Source: Trema orientale
Taxonomy: Eukaryota > Streptophyta > Magnoliopsida > Rosales > Cannabaceae
Direction: 5' to 3'
Length of the DNA: 64,000 nucleotides
NCBI GenBank assembly: GCA_002914845.1
Contig: JXTC01000010.1
Location: 210,159-274,158 of the forward strand
The first letter of the stretch is position 1. Each line of letters starts with the position of its first letter. A program made the position numbers and the translations under genes. This document shows, piece after piece, positions 22,331-34,543 of the stretch. A model generated the notes under the pieces. It saw only the letters and a list, made by a program, of their open reading frames with translations. It was not told the origin of the DNA and did no database searches.

Positions 22331-22838
22331 TAATAAATAGAAGAGACTTGGGGGAGGGAGAGACTAAACAAAAGAGAGTAAAAAGAAAATGCAGGTTTGA
22401 AGATTGTGTTAAAGGGTGTAGTGAGTGTTTTTAATTCTAGTAATTTTATATGTATTAATTACTTTGTCAATTTAGTCTTTTTGCTACAACAAGGTGTCTT
22501 TGTGTCATTTGGGGTACAAATATAGCTCTTCCCACGTTTTTGGCCAAATAATATTCTTCCAATGGGGCCGTTAACCTTCTCTCTTATTCCCCAATTTATC
22601 CCTTTTCCGAATTCCAATTTCCTCCTCCTCACGTTTCTCTCCAAAACTATAAATCTCTCCTAAATATCCTTAATTAATTTTTGGAGGTTTACTTTTAATA
22701 TAAATAGTCTCATATTACAAATACTACTTAAAATCGAAAAAACATAATGTCTTAAATGTACTTCGATATTACAAAGGGCATTATTCCTCACAAAAAGATG
22801 CATCTTAAAGTATTCTTTAATAAGTTAAAATAAAGTAT
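22331..22838. other. Intergenic, no gene recognised
   Basis: AT-rich spacer up to the hAT element. No supported coding region or element ends. Confidence 0.4.
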
Positions 22839-22846
22839 GGTATACC

Positions 22847-23953
22847 TAGGGGTGTAAATCGGGCTGCCCAAGCCCAGCCCAAGCCCAAACTTTCGGGTTT
22901 TGGCGGGTTCGGGCTTGGGCTTTTGGGCTCTAAGAAAGTTTCGAGCCGGGTTTAAATTAGTAAAAGTTATGCCCAAAACCCAGCCTTAAAGGTTTCGGGC
23001 TTTATGTTCGGGTCGAGTTTAACTTTCAGACTTTTGGAACCCAAATTAATATACATATATATGGGTTTGGTTTAAATGGTTATAATGGTTTAAGCCGTTA
23101 GATCTATATCTTACGATGGTGATTAGTTTGGTGGTTGGCCAAAAACATTTAATGCTGGCCAAAAAAATTTAATGTCATCACTATTTTTTTAAGTACCCAT
23201 CCATGGTCACAAAAAAATTGTAACTATTGAGAAGTCCTCCATATATATATATGTATACATTAGAATAAGGAAATAGTAAAAGAATTTTTTCTAGTATAAT
23301 TAGAAAACAATACTTATACTTTAATTTAGAAAAAATCATTCAAAATTATTCAACTCATAAATTTAAGAATCAACAATTTGGGGAATATTTCTTCGAAATA
23401 TAAATAAGAAAAGCTGATGAAATATTATTGAAAACAAATGATAAAATGAAATAATTAAACTTCAAAGACTTCATCCTCTCCATCTTTATCACCTTGAATA
23501 TTGGAATCAGAATCATCTTTTTCTATGAGGTATTCTAAATCGGATATCAAGTCTTGCATTATTTAAAAAAATTAATTATTATTGAAATATTTTAATATCA
23601 AATAATTAAAATATTTTTTTGACTATTTATAAGTAATAAGCCACATTTTCACTTAGAATATATAGCATTTTTAAAACTTTGGGTATTAATTTCGGGCTTT
23701 TTTAGAAAAAAATTATTATATTTTTTGAGTTTCGGGCTTTTTAAATCGGGTTTTAGGTTTGAGTTTCAAGCTCAGGCTTCGGGCCGGGTTTCAGGCCGGG
23801 TTCATGTGAAAAGTACTAGGCCCAAGCCCAGCCTTAAGGATAATCGGGTTCGAGCCGGACTCGGACCATGTCGGATTCGGGCCGAGTTCGAATCAAACTT
23901 TTTTCGGGCTAGCCCATCGAGTTTTGGGCTTTCGGGCTCTTTTTACACCCCTA
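22847..23953. mobile_element. hAT-type non-autonomous element with perfect TSD
   Basis: Terminal inverted repeats TAGGGGTGTAAA at both ends, flanked by a perfect 8-bp target duplication GGTATACC (22839-22846 and 23954-23961), the size made by hAT transposases. The duplicated site is itself a palindrome, so the outer repeat looks like 18 bp. Both ends are GC-rich (GGGCTT and CGGGTT words) and can pair, while the 1.1 kb middle is AT-rich and encodes nothing. A different dispersed repeat (23050-23260, partner of 8140-8375) is nested within it. Confidence 0.85.
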
Positions 23954-24190
23954 GGTATACCGTATACATAGTGCACATGAAAGAGTAATTTAGAAGCTTC
24001 ATTTTGAAAACAACGAAAGATTTGCTTTGCATGTTACCAAGTTTTGAGAACAACAAGCAGTGCTTATATAATTCTGAAGGCATGGCTCTTATATTGAAAT
24101 TGCATTATTGGATGAGGAAAGCGATATTATTGGAACATCAAATGACAGCATACGGGATAAAAAGGCAGGTAAATAGGAACACAAAGGCAA

Positions 24191-26864
24191 TCAACAACAT
24201 CTTCTTGGGATGATAAGGTGGCCAGTCATGTGCCAACTTTCACCTCCATCAGGATAAGCATACGGGCATGATGGAGTGTAGTCTTTGTCTAAAAGTAGGT
24301 TCCAAGCAGCATTCGGGTCCTGAGTTGAGTACATGGTCCAACTAGCAGTGGAATACTCATACCTACTATGTGTGATACGATTGAACTTCTTCACATTCTT
24401 GTTCTTGTTTATGTCATCAGGGTCAATGTCGACAGTGAAGATATCTCCATAAGGCCTCACAGAGTGCACGAAAAGAGGCAAAGATATGGGATCAACAGAC
24501 ACCGAGGCAAGATCCGCAGTCACAACAATGCTCTTTCCATCCGGACTGAAGAACGGATGGTTCACATGCCCTGCAAGATCATTTGCACTTCCTACCACTC
24601 TTACCACAACGGATGGATCGTTTGCCTTCACTAGAAACAACGCAAAGTATCCTGGGTCAAGATTATTATCAGTTTCTGGTGCACCATTAGGCTTGTCGCG
24701 AGTTGAAGAGAATACTATCCAATCTCCCCTTGGGGACCATTGGCACTGTGTGTCAGTCCAAGGCCCATTTGTTAGCCTCGTTACGATGCCTTCTCCAAAG
24801 TCCCCTGATTGTGCGTCCTCCATTATATACAGATTCTTGTATCTTTTGTCCCCTCCATCTCTTGTAGATCGAAAAACTAATTTCGTCCCTGTCACAATTT
24901 TCAACCCATTCGTACAAATATTGGAAACTATGACATAATAAAGGGCCTTTTCTTTTGAAAGAATACTATAACGAACAATACTTGGTCACTGATCATAGTG
25001 CATAGGAATTTATTTTACCAATTGAACTTGAACTGATTAGTTAACAAAATACTTATGACAAGGAACGAGTAGGAAAAGTTACCGTCTGGATTTGTGGATG
25101 GAAAGGCATTATTGAAAGCCTTTGTGAGCTGTCGACGATGCTGTGCACGACTGGAGACGTTAGGGATTGCACAGATGTCCAGTCTTTTGCCAGCGTTGAA
25201 AGAAGGTCCCATGCATACATACAATATATCCTTTTCTGGATCTTGGTTCCAAACTGGCGAGAAGATGTTGTCTGGGCCTTTGGTCTACATAAACAAAACT
25301 CATTCATAAAAATTTATATCGATCACAAAAGACACGAATATTTTGCACATTGATAAGATATTCTTGTTACATATATACCTCGTAAACAACACGCAACCCT
25401 TTGCTATCGGCTACCCACACAGCCTTGAACTCATTGTCCACGAATGCAAGCTTGGAGCCGTCTTTGGAAAATGTGGGGAACACTCCTGATACCCTAAACA
25501 ATCCTACATCCTGATGTGGAGAGTCGAGCTTGAAGAACTTTCTTGGGATATCATCTCCACTCTGTCACATTACATAAGTAACAATCGTACGTAGTACGTA
25601 CGTAGGCTTATAAGTAAAACATGGCCAGAAAAAAGAATTGAGCAAAGAGGTTGGCAGTGGCAATGGGTACGTACATTGAGAAGGTCGCTCCTAGAACGAT
25701 GGTAACCGATGCGCTTCCCACCATCGAGCACAAAGGGGTTGAAATGGTCGGCTTTTGGTCTCGTCTTTTGAGTGATTTGTAGGGGTTGTTGATTTCCGGT
25801 TGAGTAAAAAATCTCAATGTGTCGATACTGTGCTTCGACGCGAACGTCACTGAACTGTGATTTCTGACGAATAGTTGCCACTGCCACTGTGTTAGCATCG
25901 ATGGCCACCGGAGTTATCGCATCAATCCCGTCCGGAGTCACGCGAGCAGTCGAGCCGTTGCTAATGTCGAATCGGAACACACCCCAGAACTCACCAACCT
26001 TGCGGTGGAAAAATATGACGTTGTCACTTCCCCACGTCGGCCAACCACCGTTTTCGACAAGCTTCTTGCGGCCTAAAGGCGGCTTCTCCACGTTCATCAC
26101 ATAGATGTCAGTCTTTAGATCTTCAATCTCTCCATCCCAACCACCCTTTCTTTGGAACGTCGCCACCGCTATCCTCTTTCCGGACGGTGACACGGCGGGG
26201 CTTAAATCAGCTGTCTCTGTTGACGTTGAATTAACGATCGAGGAGAAATTAAATCATCACGAAAAAGGGAATGCTATGTACGTATATGTATGCATGATGT
26301 CTAGGTGGTAGCTAGTGATAAACAGAAACAGAAGAATGAGGCCGGAAAGGAACCTTTCGGAGTGAGACGGTCAGTTCTTCCGGTCTTAAGATTGGTTCTA
26401 TAAACGGCAGTCCATGGCTGACGACGCTCACTGGGGTCATCCTTGGTGGTGACGTAGACAAGATAATCCCCGGCAATGGAGCCACTGTCCTCCAAGCGAA
26501 CACCATCGAATGTTCCGAAAACTTCAGCGACACTAAAGACTTTGACTTTTGGCGGGGTGTCATTGAAGCGGAGAGCTATGTGAAGCGTTTCGAGGTTGCC
26601 TCGTTCAGAAACGAAAATCAAGCCCGTGAGACGACCTGAATTGACGTCGGCCTCGCTGCCTTCGGAAGCCAATTTCGGGCGCTTGAGGATTGTCTTGAGA
26701 GCGGCGGATGGAATGACTTGGGCGTTGTAATTGTAGGACACTCCATCAGTCATGTGAAGCTCATCTTGCTTTGACGTTGGTGGAACGGAGCAAGAGAATA
26801 TGTCCAACGGCACCGGTGGTCGATAGGTTGCGAAGAAGGCAATGCTACCTCTCTTCTCTGCCAT
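24191..26864 (-). CDS. DPP6 N-terminal-like / TolB-like beta-propeller protein
   Basis: Five exons on the minus strand: 26354-26864, 25675-26216, 25379-25561, 25083-25284 and 24191-24888. All four introns have GT-AG ends and the phases close to a 711-residue protein. The family (Arabidopsis At1g21670/At1g21680, recalled) is of similar length and uncharacterised. The N-terminus contains IAFFATYRPPVPLDIFS. PD40/WD40-like propeller blades are visible: DLSPAVSPSGKRIAVATF (about 176-193), FVLDGGKRIGYH, GVFPTFSKDGSKLAFVDN, FPSTNPDGTKLVFRSTRD, CQWSPRGDWIVFSSTRD and HPFFSPDGKSIVVTAD. No peptidase domain, signal peptide or membrane segment is visible, so it is probably a soluble scaffold rather than an enzyme. 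The stop is TGA at 24191-24193. Intron 1 is 137 bp. The model looks intact. Confidence 0.92.
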
Positions 26865-27800
26865 CTACCATTGGAAATTTTAGACTAATTAAGTCAGCAA
26901 ACACTACACCGAATCAAATATTTTAATCGAATCTTTATCATATATAGATAAGAAAGAACGAGATTATGGTGGATGAAATTCCTTCTTGCATTGTAATTCC
27001 AATGCCAGCAAGGCTTAAAGGTAGCCAAAAAAAAAAAAAATTTGTCAATGTCTTTATGGGAAAATTAACCTTTACTACCATGTACAATATAGCTTGCAAT
27101 GTAATTCAATTTTATTATGTTATTTTACATTTCTCATATTAGAGAGAAATTTTAAAATATGAACATGATTAACATGTGATTTTCGTTTTATTTTTAAAAA
27201 TAAAATATTAATTAGATATTGATTAAGTAGTGTTTAGTAATAGATTTGTTAAACATATGCAAAGTTATTTTCAATATTTTACGTTTCAAGTTTAACAAAG
27301 GTATCAAGTATATTTTTTTTTTCCCCTTTTGAAAAAATAAAAACTTTCGAGTATTATGAGAGAGAACGTTAAACATGAGGATTATCCTATTTTTCGAGTT
27401 GGTGACACTTTCTTCTCTGGCGGTGGCGAAAAGATTCCCTAGTCACCTGGTGTAACCATCGATGGACTGGGCAATGTATATGGACCTTCTCCTTTTTTTT
27501 TTTTTTCAAACGAACTAAATACATATATATATGGGCACTAATCCATTAATAAGTATTTTTTTCTTTTTTTTAACTTATGCTTAAGTATCAATTTGGCCAA
27601 TGAAAATTTATCATGTGTATTTTTTTATTATAAAAAATAAGAGAGAAAAAAATATTAATAATACACGTCCTTTTATGTACTTTATTATAGTCGTTGGATC
27701 ACTATTAGATGATAATCCAACCGCTGAAAAACAAAAAATACCTACTACACGTGGATAAAAATAAAAATACCTCCTGAATTGACAACCTATATTTATAGGA
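26865..27800. other. Upstream region of the beta-propeller gene
   Basis: AT-rich DNA with no supported coding region. It should include the promoter of the minus-strand gene, but I see no single convincing TATA box. Confidence 0.4.
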
Positions 27801-27968
27801 GAGGGCTACAGTGGGGGCGCTCCTACGTAGGGCCACTCTTTATACACCGTTTGATGGGAATCTGTGGGGAATAACGGGAATCTGTGGGGAATCTATTTAT
27901 ACACAGATTCCCATCAAACGGTGTATAGACAGGACCCTACGCAGTGACGCCCCTACTGTAGACGCGCC
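27801..27968. mobile_element. Foldback MITE, single copy
   Basis: Two arms of about 65 bp pair almost end to end: the left arm holds CTACAGTGGGGGCGCTCCTA and CACCGTTTGATGGGAATCTG, and the right arm holds their reverse (CAGATTCCCATCAAACGGTG, CCCCTACTGTAGACGCGCC). The loop carries a GGGAATCTGTGGGGAAT repeat. The same family occurs as an inverted pair at 31884-32257. No coding region. Confidence 0.75.
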
Positions 27969-29037
27969 TTTATTTATATATATATTTTTCCTTTTAAAAA
28001 GTGACGTGGGCCTCACCAATGCCAAAGTATCTACTGATGTTAAGAAAATTGGTGGTTTTTGTAGGCCCATTTTGACATGGACCAATAAAAATACTGTTTT
28101 TGAAGAGTGTTTAACAAATGTTTTTTTCCCTATTTAATAAATGTTCGCTTTATAATTTATTTTAATAAATGATTTTTTTTTAGTGATCTATTTTTTAAAA
28201 GATAATCAATTTTTTAAAGAATAAATCAATTTTATACAAAATAACGGCCATTATTTAATGTATTTGAAAAACAGTCATTTTTCAAACAGAGATAAAAAAA
28301 TTCGGCATTTTGGCTTAAAAGCCCTTTTTTTATTCTCTAGAGTCTAGGAGTCTAGGTAAGATTTTTGTTTCCTTAATGACGAATTCCCTAAATTATAATA
28401 TATTGTTTACTCGGTTTTCAAATATTGGGTAGCTATAAATTTTCAATATCAAGTAACTTTACTAACTCACTCACTCACTGCTCTCTTTATTAGATTATAG
28501 TAATTATTGGAGAAAGAGTATTGCCAAGTACCACATTATGGATGCTAAAACATAACTTCAATATTAGTTATTGTACCAGCGTATGTATATACAATGACCT
28601 AAAACATACTCGGCAACTCGACTGGTTTGTCAGTTTATAGTCGTATAAATAAACAAAATAAAGTTTTCTTATGCCTACTACATTTAAGAGTGATTAGTTT
28701 TGGGTTTTCTTTATATAATGATAATAATAATAAGAATGGGTATCTATCACAAACTAATTAATGTTGCTTCCCTGAAAAAAGGAAACCAATATTGTTCCTT
28801 GAATTTGGACATGTCCTAACTTACATTCAAACTGCAGATTTCTCTTTGGTTAGCGTTTTATATTTTCTTTCTTGTTAGCATTTCTCTTTCTCAATAATCT
28901 TCGTATAAGATAAAATAACATTACTAACAATAACAAATAACAACCCCAAACCCAAACCCAAAGAAATATAAACTCAACCATAACAAATACTTAGAAGCCC
29001 AAATAGCCAGTCATCATCAAACATAGGTAATATTGGG
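27969..29037. other. Intergenic, no gene recognised
   Basis: AT-rich spacer with no supported coding region, RNA gene or complete element. Confidence 0.45.
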
Positions 29038-29455
29038 TTCATGTTATTAATATCATATATACATGCCATAAAATTGAAGAGACTGAAGACATCCTACCTT
29101 ATATTCCAATAAGAGCTGGGTCTGAAAGTATGGCCTTAGAAGAAAATTGGCACTTCACGTCTTAGAAACTTTGTATAAGACTTCCAGTATGCACCTTCTT
29201 CTTACTCAAGAACGCCAAGAAAGAACTGTGTTTGTTTAACGGAGATATAATTAGTTCAGTGGAAACTTAGCCAAGCTCACAAGTTGCCAAGATCTGGAGA
29301 GGAAAAAGGGTTGCCTCCCAGCACATAAATTAAGTAAGGGGTGGGGCCACTTCTACTAGCCTTCAACCTATCAAAACACTCCTCCTTAACCACCCTTAGT
29401 TAACTTAACCCTAGTTAAATAGCTAACTCAAGTTAGCTAACCATAGTTTTATCAT
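29038..29455 (-). repeat. Inverted partner of 36.62-36.96 kb
   Basis: The minus strand shares with 36622-36960 the words TGGTTAGYTARCTTGAGTTAG, TTTAACTAGGGTTA, AAGGGTGGT, TAGAAGTG, and further blocks (TTGGTTAAAC, AAGGATGTCTT counterparts). Non-coding. Most likely two copies of an unclassified element or LTR fragment in opposite orientation, about 7.2 kb apart. Confidence 0.6.
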
Positions 29456-30199
29456 AATCACTATTTTTTTTTTTTTGCTAAAAGTTAAATCACATAATCA
29501 CAATCTTTTTTTTTTTTTTTTGACGAAAACATAATCACGTGTCTAGGTGTGAAAGTGTTTATCAAAAAACAAAAAGAAAAAAGTGTGAAAGAGGATCGGA
29601 AGGTTGGCAGGAACTACGTACGTTATTCACATTTAAAAATAGGTGTGAAAGAGGGACGGAAGGTTGGTTGGAATTATTTATTGATGGATAAATGTGACCA
29701 ACTCGTGTGTTCCAGATCGCATCAACCTGTATTAGTACACTTATTACGATTATTATTTTTTATTATTTTTTATTTTTTTGTAATGAAGTATTTCCAGGAC
29801 TGCAGAAACAAGAGATTGGGCATCTAAGCTCATTTGGAGGTTGGAACTTAGAATTGGCGTAAAATAGAGAACTGATTAATGAAGAAGAGATTAAGCCATG
29901 GTTATGCTTCTCCTTACCCCTTTCGGATTAATTCGATTACAAGCATTACACGAGTTTGGCTTTAAGAATCCAAAGATTACACATAAATATATCACGTAGT
30001 AAATGTTTGAGCAAATTTGCTTATTCTAAAGTCCGCCAACGTATCTCTTCTCTTTGTCCCCAGTTTCATTTGAAAAAAAAAAACAACAAAAAACGTTTCA
30101 ATAGATGGATTAGGTCATGTAATAAATTAATCCTCAAAGGCTTTTCAGCTTTTTCTACTATATAATGTCTTTAAAGTAATTTACAACGGCAGTGATTAC
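29456..30199. other. Intergenic, short duplicated word, no gene
   Basis: A segment around GTGTGAAAGAGG(A/G)(T/A)CGGAAGGTTGG is present twice (29582-29612 and 29643-29671). Two T homopolymers flank a short segment at 29468-29520. No supported gene. Confidence 0.4.
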
Positions 30200-31230
30200 T
30201 TAGTGTAAGTTACATTGAATGATATGACAGGTGTCGTGTGGACGGGCGATTTAAGTTAAGCACAAACGTATTTTTAAGTTGTGTCGCACTGTGTCTATTT
30301 TTCAGTCGTGCTGTATCGGCCTAGAGTACAAAATTACTGGTCCGCCATGGCCCATGTTATAACGTATCGTGACATATTGTGATAGCTCACGTACCTGAAC
30401 GTATTTTTCTTTTTGGACTAAAATTGGCTTATCTAATTAATAAATTTTATTAGTTTTAGTGTCTTTTTTAATCAATTTGTTTTGCAAATAATTCGAATAT
30501 ATATATATAAATAAAAGAAATATAAATTTATTTTAACAAAATTTGCATTGCATCTACTTAATCGTAAATTCAAAATTATTTGAAAATTTTTCTTTTTTTT
30601 TTTTTGGAATGGAAGAAGTATTAATAGAGAGTAAAAGCATCTGAACTATGTTGGCACCCATGTATCTCAACAATCCCTTGCTTAATGATCCTTAAAGGAT
30701 AATTGTTATTAATAAGAAAAATAGAAGAAAAGAGAACAATAATTTAGAGCTTACAGCCCGAATCATTCCACTTGATGTGCTAATGAAAATAGAAAACAAA
30801 AAAAAAAACAAAAAAATCATGTATATAAAAGAAAAACAAAATGATAAAAATACATATGTTTAACATGCTAACGTGTTGTACATATTGTATTAGTGTATAG
30901 TACTTAATTTATCTTTTTTTTTTTTATAATAAATAAGGGCGGATGGGATTCCAGCGGCGGATCACTTCCTAGAGCCACTCTTATTCGGTTGGGCTCCCAA
31001 AGATAACGTGGGGGCTCGAACTCAGAACCTCACCCTCTCTAAGTGAGAGAATGCCTTAATGTTGAGATCCTTGCCACTTCGACCACCTCTTGGGAGTAAT
31101 TTATTTTATTTAATTCATTGCCCAACGCCTATTATGATCATGTCATATCATGCCTAATACGGCCTATAATTTAGCATAACGTGTCTTATTATGCCATGCC
31201 TCACCAAAGAGCCGGTCCGCCCATGCTGAG
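30200..31230 (-). mobile_element. hAT-like relic, copy C, interrupted by a SINE
   Basis: In inverted orientation this matches the family at 6774-7410 and 8380-9343: an AT-rich core (AATAAATTTTATTAG, TTGGACTAAAATTGGC) and GC-richer ends (GAGCCGGTCCGCCCAT near 31208 corresponds to GAGCCAATCCGGTCC of copy A). Ends are decayed. A SINE is inserted at 30913-31096. Confidence 0.5.
30913..31096 (-). mobile_element. tRNA-derived SINE
   Basis: In minus orientation the element begins CTCCCAAGAGGTGGTCGAAG, with an RNA polymerase III A-box-like word (TGGTCGAAGTGG) and about 45 bp on a B-box-like word (GAGTTCGAGCC), the internal promoter of a tRNA-derived SINE. It is about 184 bp and ends in an A-rich tail at 30913-30927. 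An 8-bp direct repeat TAATTTAT flanks it (30905-30912 and 31097-31104). The 5' end resembles Au-type plant SINEs. No protein; mobilised by LINE machinery elsewhere. Confidence 0.8.
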
Positions 31231-31385
31231 AAGATAAGATTTTGAGGGTCCTACTCTTCTAGCCGGTGAAAAAGTATAGGGACTTCGCATTCCTGATCTA
31301 GGTAGATTTGAGTGAAGCAATTTTTTTATTCTTCACATAATTTAATTAAGGTTTAATCACCATCTCTTGGACGTGGCGCCCAGAG

Positions 31386-31830
31386 TTCGCATAATATAAT
31401 CAAAATTGATCAAGACTACAAAGGCAGCAATTATAGAGCATTAACTAATTAGATCTTGCAATAATATAGTCGAAGTCCATCAGCACCATTTCTTGGAGAG
31501 CATTATTATCGGCATCAGTAATGCCAGAACTACAATGACATATTTATCTGTTATTGGATGATTTAATTAATAAATTAGGTCCTACATAAACTATCTGAAT
31601 TATAATTATAATTAATCAATAACAAATTAATACATTATTATGATACTGAATACTACTAATGTCCATAGTATTTTTCTTTCTCGGACAATCCAAATTTGTC
31701 TCATAATATAAATAAACTTATTAAGATTACGAGGTGGTGCCTACAGTATTATTCTTGGATGATCCAAATTTGTCTCATAATATAAATAAACTTGATTAAG
31801 ATTACGAGGTGCAGCAGTTATAGAGCATAT
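31386..31830. repeat. Short direct repeats (74-bp period)
   Basis: ATCCAAATTTGTCTCATAAT plus following bases (ATAAACTT, AAGATTACGAGGTG) occurs at 31688 and again at 31762. A weaker third relative is seen at 31389-31435 (CATAATATAATCAAAATTGA). No coding region. Confidence 0.55.
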
Positions 31831-31883
31831 GACTGACTTTTTTTTTTTAATGCAACCGCACACAAAATTAAAACTTTAAAAAT

Positions 31884-32257
31884 GGGGATGGCTACGGTAG
31901 GGGCGTCTTTACGTAGGGTCATGCCTTAATTATCGTTGGATGGGAATCTGTGGGGAATAACGGGAATCCGTGGAGAATCTATTTATATACAGATTCCCAT
32001 CCAACGGTGAATAGACAGGGCCCTACGTAGGGGCGCCCCTACAGTAGACGCGCCCTTTAAAAATTATTCTCAAATTAAAATTTTTGGCGCGTCTATAGTA
32101 GGGACGCCCCTACGTAGGGGCCTGTCTATTCACCGTTGGATGGGAATCTGTATATAAATAGATTCTCCACAGATTCCTGTTATTCCTCACAGATTCTCAT
32201 CCAACGATAATTAAGGTATGACCCTACGTAGGGACGCCCTTACCGTAGCCATCCCCT
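31884..32257. mobile_element. Inverted pair of foldback MITEs (palindrome of palindromes)
   Basis: Arm 1 (31884-32054) and arm 2 (32096-32257) are reverse complements with few differences, separated by a 41-bp AT-rich loop. Each arm is itself a hairpin of the family seen singly at 27801-27968, with words GGGGATGGCTACGGTAGGGG, CGTTGGATGGGAATCTG and CCCTACAGTAGACGCG or their complements. No coding region. The DNA could form a long stem or a cruciform with side hairpins. Confidence 0.8.
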
Positions 32258-34218
32258 AAAATTTTATATCCAAATATCATTTTTTATTATTATTTTTTTA
32301 TACATAACATTTTTTTAATGAATCCTTATCCAACCACGTTTGATTCAGTTGTATTTCTTTTAGAATAATGCTTTGTAAATAGTCCATGCGGAAAGATGTT
32401 GGAAGGTTGTGATCGCATTTAATAGATATTTGGCCATTTGTCCGCGCACTGGGGAAAGGCAGGACAGGAATCCAATGCCAATTGGTTCAAATTTTAATAC
32501 TTAATATGACAAAGATACGTGCCAAATTGATTTATAAATTGGAGTGATGTTAATACCACATAATTGTTAGTTTGATACGGACTAATTATAATTATATTTC
32601 AAATATGATACATATAGAATCCAATTTGTTAACTAGAATCACCGATAATAAATCGTTGTATTGTTGGACATTATTGGTACGTCATAGCATTATATTGCTC
32701 AATGTTATACATAACGTTAGGTGTTAATAATTTTTCTACTAAAATATGAAAATTAATACATTAAATCTCACAAAATCTCACCAAAAAGTGATATTCTAAT
32801 CTTCTAGTGAAAAACTAATACTTCGATTGATGATCAAGCGCACCTTATAATGGCATATACCATTGTTGTATAAAATGGTTGTTTTGTTGTTACCATCAAA
32901 TGTCCAATTAATGAGGACATTTTATGATATTTACAAAAAAGTGAAAAGAGGTAGAATAAGACTATCCGATATTATCTAAATTCTTATCTAATATTTCTCA
33001 TTATAAAAATATGTGTATCCATATTTTTAAATTCTTATGAAAATTCTCTAGTTAGAATTCTGCAAACATTTACAAATTGAAATGGAATAATTTTTTGTTT
33101 ATTTCGATGTTAATTATTAAAGTAATTTTTATATGAAAATAAATAAAAAAATTACATCTTGTTATCATGTGCACTTTTAGAGAGAGAAAGAGGAGAGAGG
33201 GGCTTTTTCCTACTCCTTTCCTCTTTCCTTTGCATAAGGGAAGGCGTGTTCTACTTTTGGCAGTTCCATTCGTTTCTTCGTCTCTTCTTTAAACATGTGT
33301 CTCCCTTTTCTCCTCTCCTGTATGAATCTTTTTTTTTCTCTCTTCATCTTCAATTCCTTCATTTTTATATTTTATGCAGGTTTTGTACTATAGATTTTGC
33401 TTTATGAAGTTTTTTTTTATCCCATTTGATTTTAGATCTGTGTGGTTTTTTATTGTGTTTGTTGATGTTTTCATTTTTTATAGGTATTTTGGGTGGTATT
33501 ATCTCATATCTAATACTTAAGAGAGCCAGATATTTTACCATGAGGCATTTTCTAATAGGCGCTTTAAGTGCTTGATGTGACGTTTACTAATAGATGCCTT
33601 CAAGAGTTTATTGTGACACTCACTGATGGAAGCCGATGAGCAAAACTGATGGCTCTAAGGTCTAGCTTAGAGCTTGCTATACCACAAAGTGGTAGAATTC
33701 GTTTGTCTGCTTTTAGCTAGACTTACACACACACTTTATTGGATTTGCTCCCACATTTGTTAGTTGTAGGGTTAGATATTGTAGTTTTTTTCTTTTTTTT
33801 TTCCCTTTTGGGTAGGATACTTTTTTTGACCCTTTATGCGATAATTGTACTTGATATTGACGCTTAATAGACTTTAATTTAAATCCATAAGAAAATTCTT
33901 TCTAAAAAACGGGATACATCTTATTTTCTTTGTTTGAATTAAATTTATATAACATTAAAAAAAAAAAAGAAATTTGTTGGTGCTATGGAAAAATAAAACT
34001 TTAAAAACCACATGGAACCTAATTACGAGTTATACATTCTTGAAAAAAAAAAAAAGAAGAATTAAAAGCTATGATACATTTTCTAACAAAAATGAAATAG
34101 TTTAATTTTATAATAAGCCACATTAGTTAATAAGAGCATAAACATTTAAAAGAAAAATAACATTTAACAACATCGAAAGAAAAAAAACAGAAAAATGATA
34201 CAACACTGAAAAATAGAT
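32258..34218. other. Intergenic, no gene recognised
   Basis: AT-rich. A GC-richer stretch at 33180-33720 with pyrimidine-rich leader-like sequence and TTTTATGCAGG (a possible splice acceptor) resembles a decayed transcript, but no protein family is recognisable in any frame. Confidence 0.4.
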
Positions 34219-34543
34219 TTGTTTTGGTTCACCAATTCTATTCTATTAGAATGAAAAACCTATTTGAATGGGTGTTTGTTTCAACGACACCAGTTTTTCC
34301 ATTCAAATAATCTTTTAGAATGTGTGTTTGTTTCAATAATTCAGTTTTTCCATTCAAATGATCCATCAGAAAAATCAACCATTGGAATGGTTTTTTTGTG
34401 TCTTGTATGAGATCCATTCCAATACTCCCATTCGAATTATAATTATTCTACTATTTTTTCCAAATGTTTCACATTCCAATTATAACACATTCTACAATTT
34501 CCATTCAAATATACTCATTCAAATAGGCGAACCAAACAGGGCC
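34219..34543. mobile_element. Tourist-like MITE candidate
   Basis: The left end GTTTTGGTTCACCAATTCTA mirrors the right end, which reversed reads GGCCCTGTTTGGTTCGCC. The interior repeats words such as CCATTCAAAT and ATTCCAAT in both orientations. The GTTTGGTT terminus is typical of plant PIF/Harbinger MITEs. The exact target duplication is not resolved. Confidence 0.5.

Noticed and set aside
23725-23988. Frame rich in SGFRFEFQAQ-like words
   Set aside because: It is the GC-rich end of the hAT element at 22847-23953 read as protein. The opposite end gives mirror-like frames.
24368-24938. Plus-strand frames across the beta-propeller gene
   Set aside because: They are antisense shadows of the minus-strand exons, whose splice sites and domain motifs are clear.
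28920-28970. CCCAAACCCAAACCCAAAG run as a telomere-like repeat
   Set aside because: Only three imperfect units (CCCAAA), no flanking extension and not the telomere unit.
33159-33407. Possible small protein with Cys and Phe-rich sequence
   Set aside because: It is the translation of a pyrimidine-rich stretch. No domain, no convincing start context and no conservation evidence.
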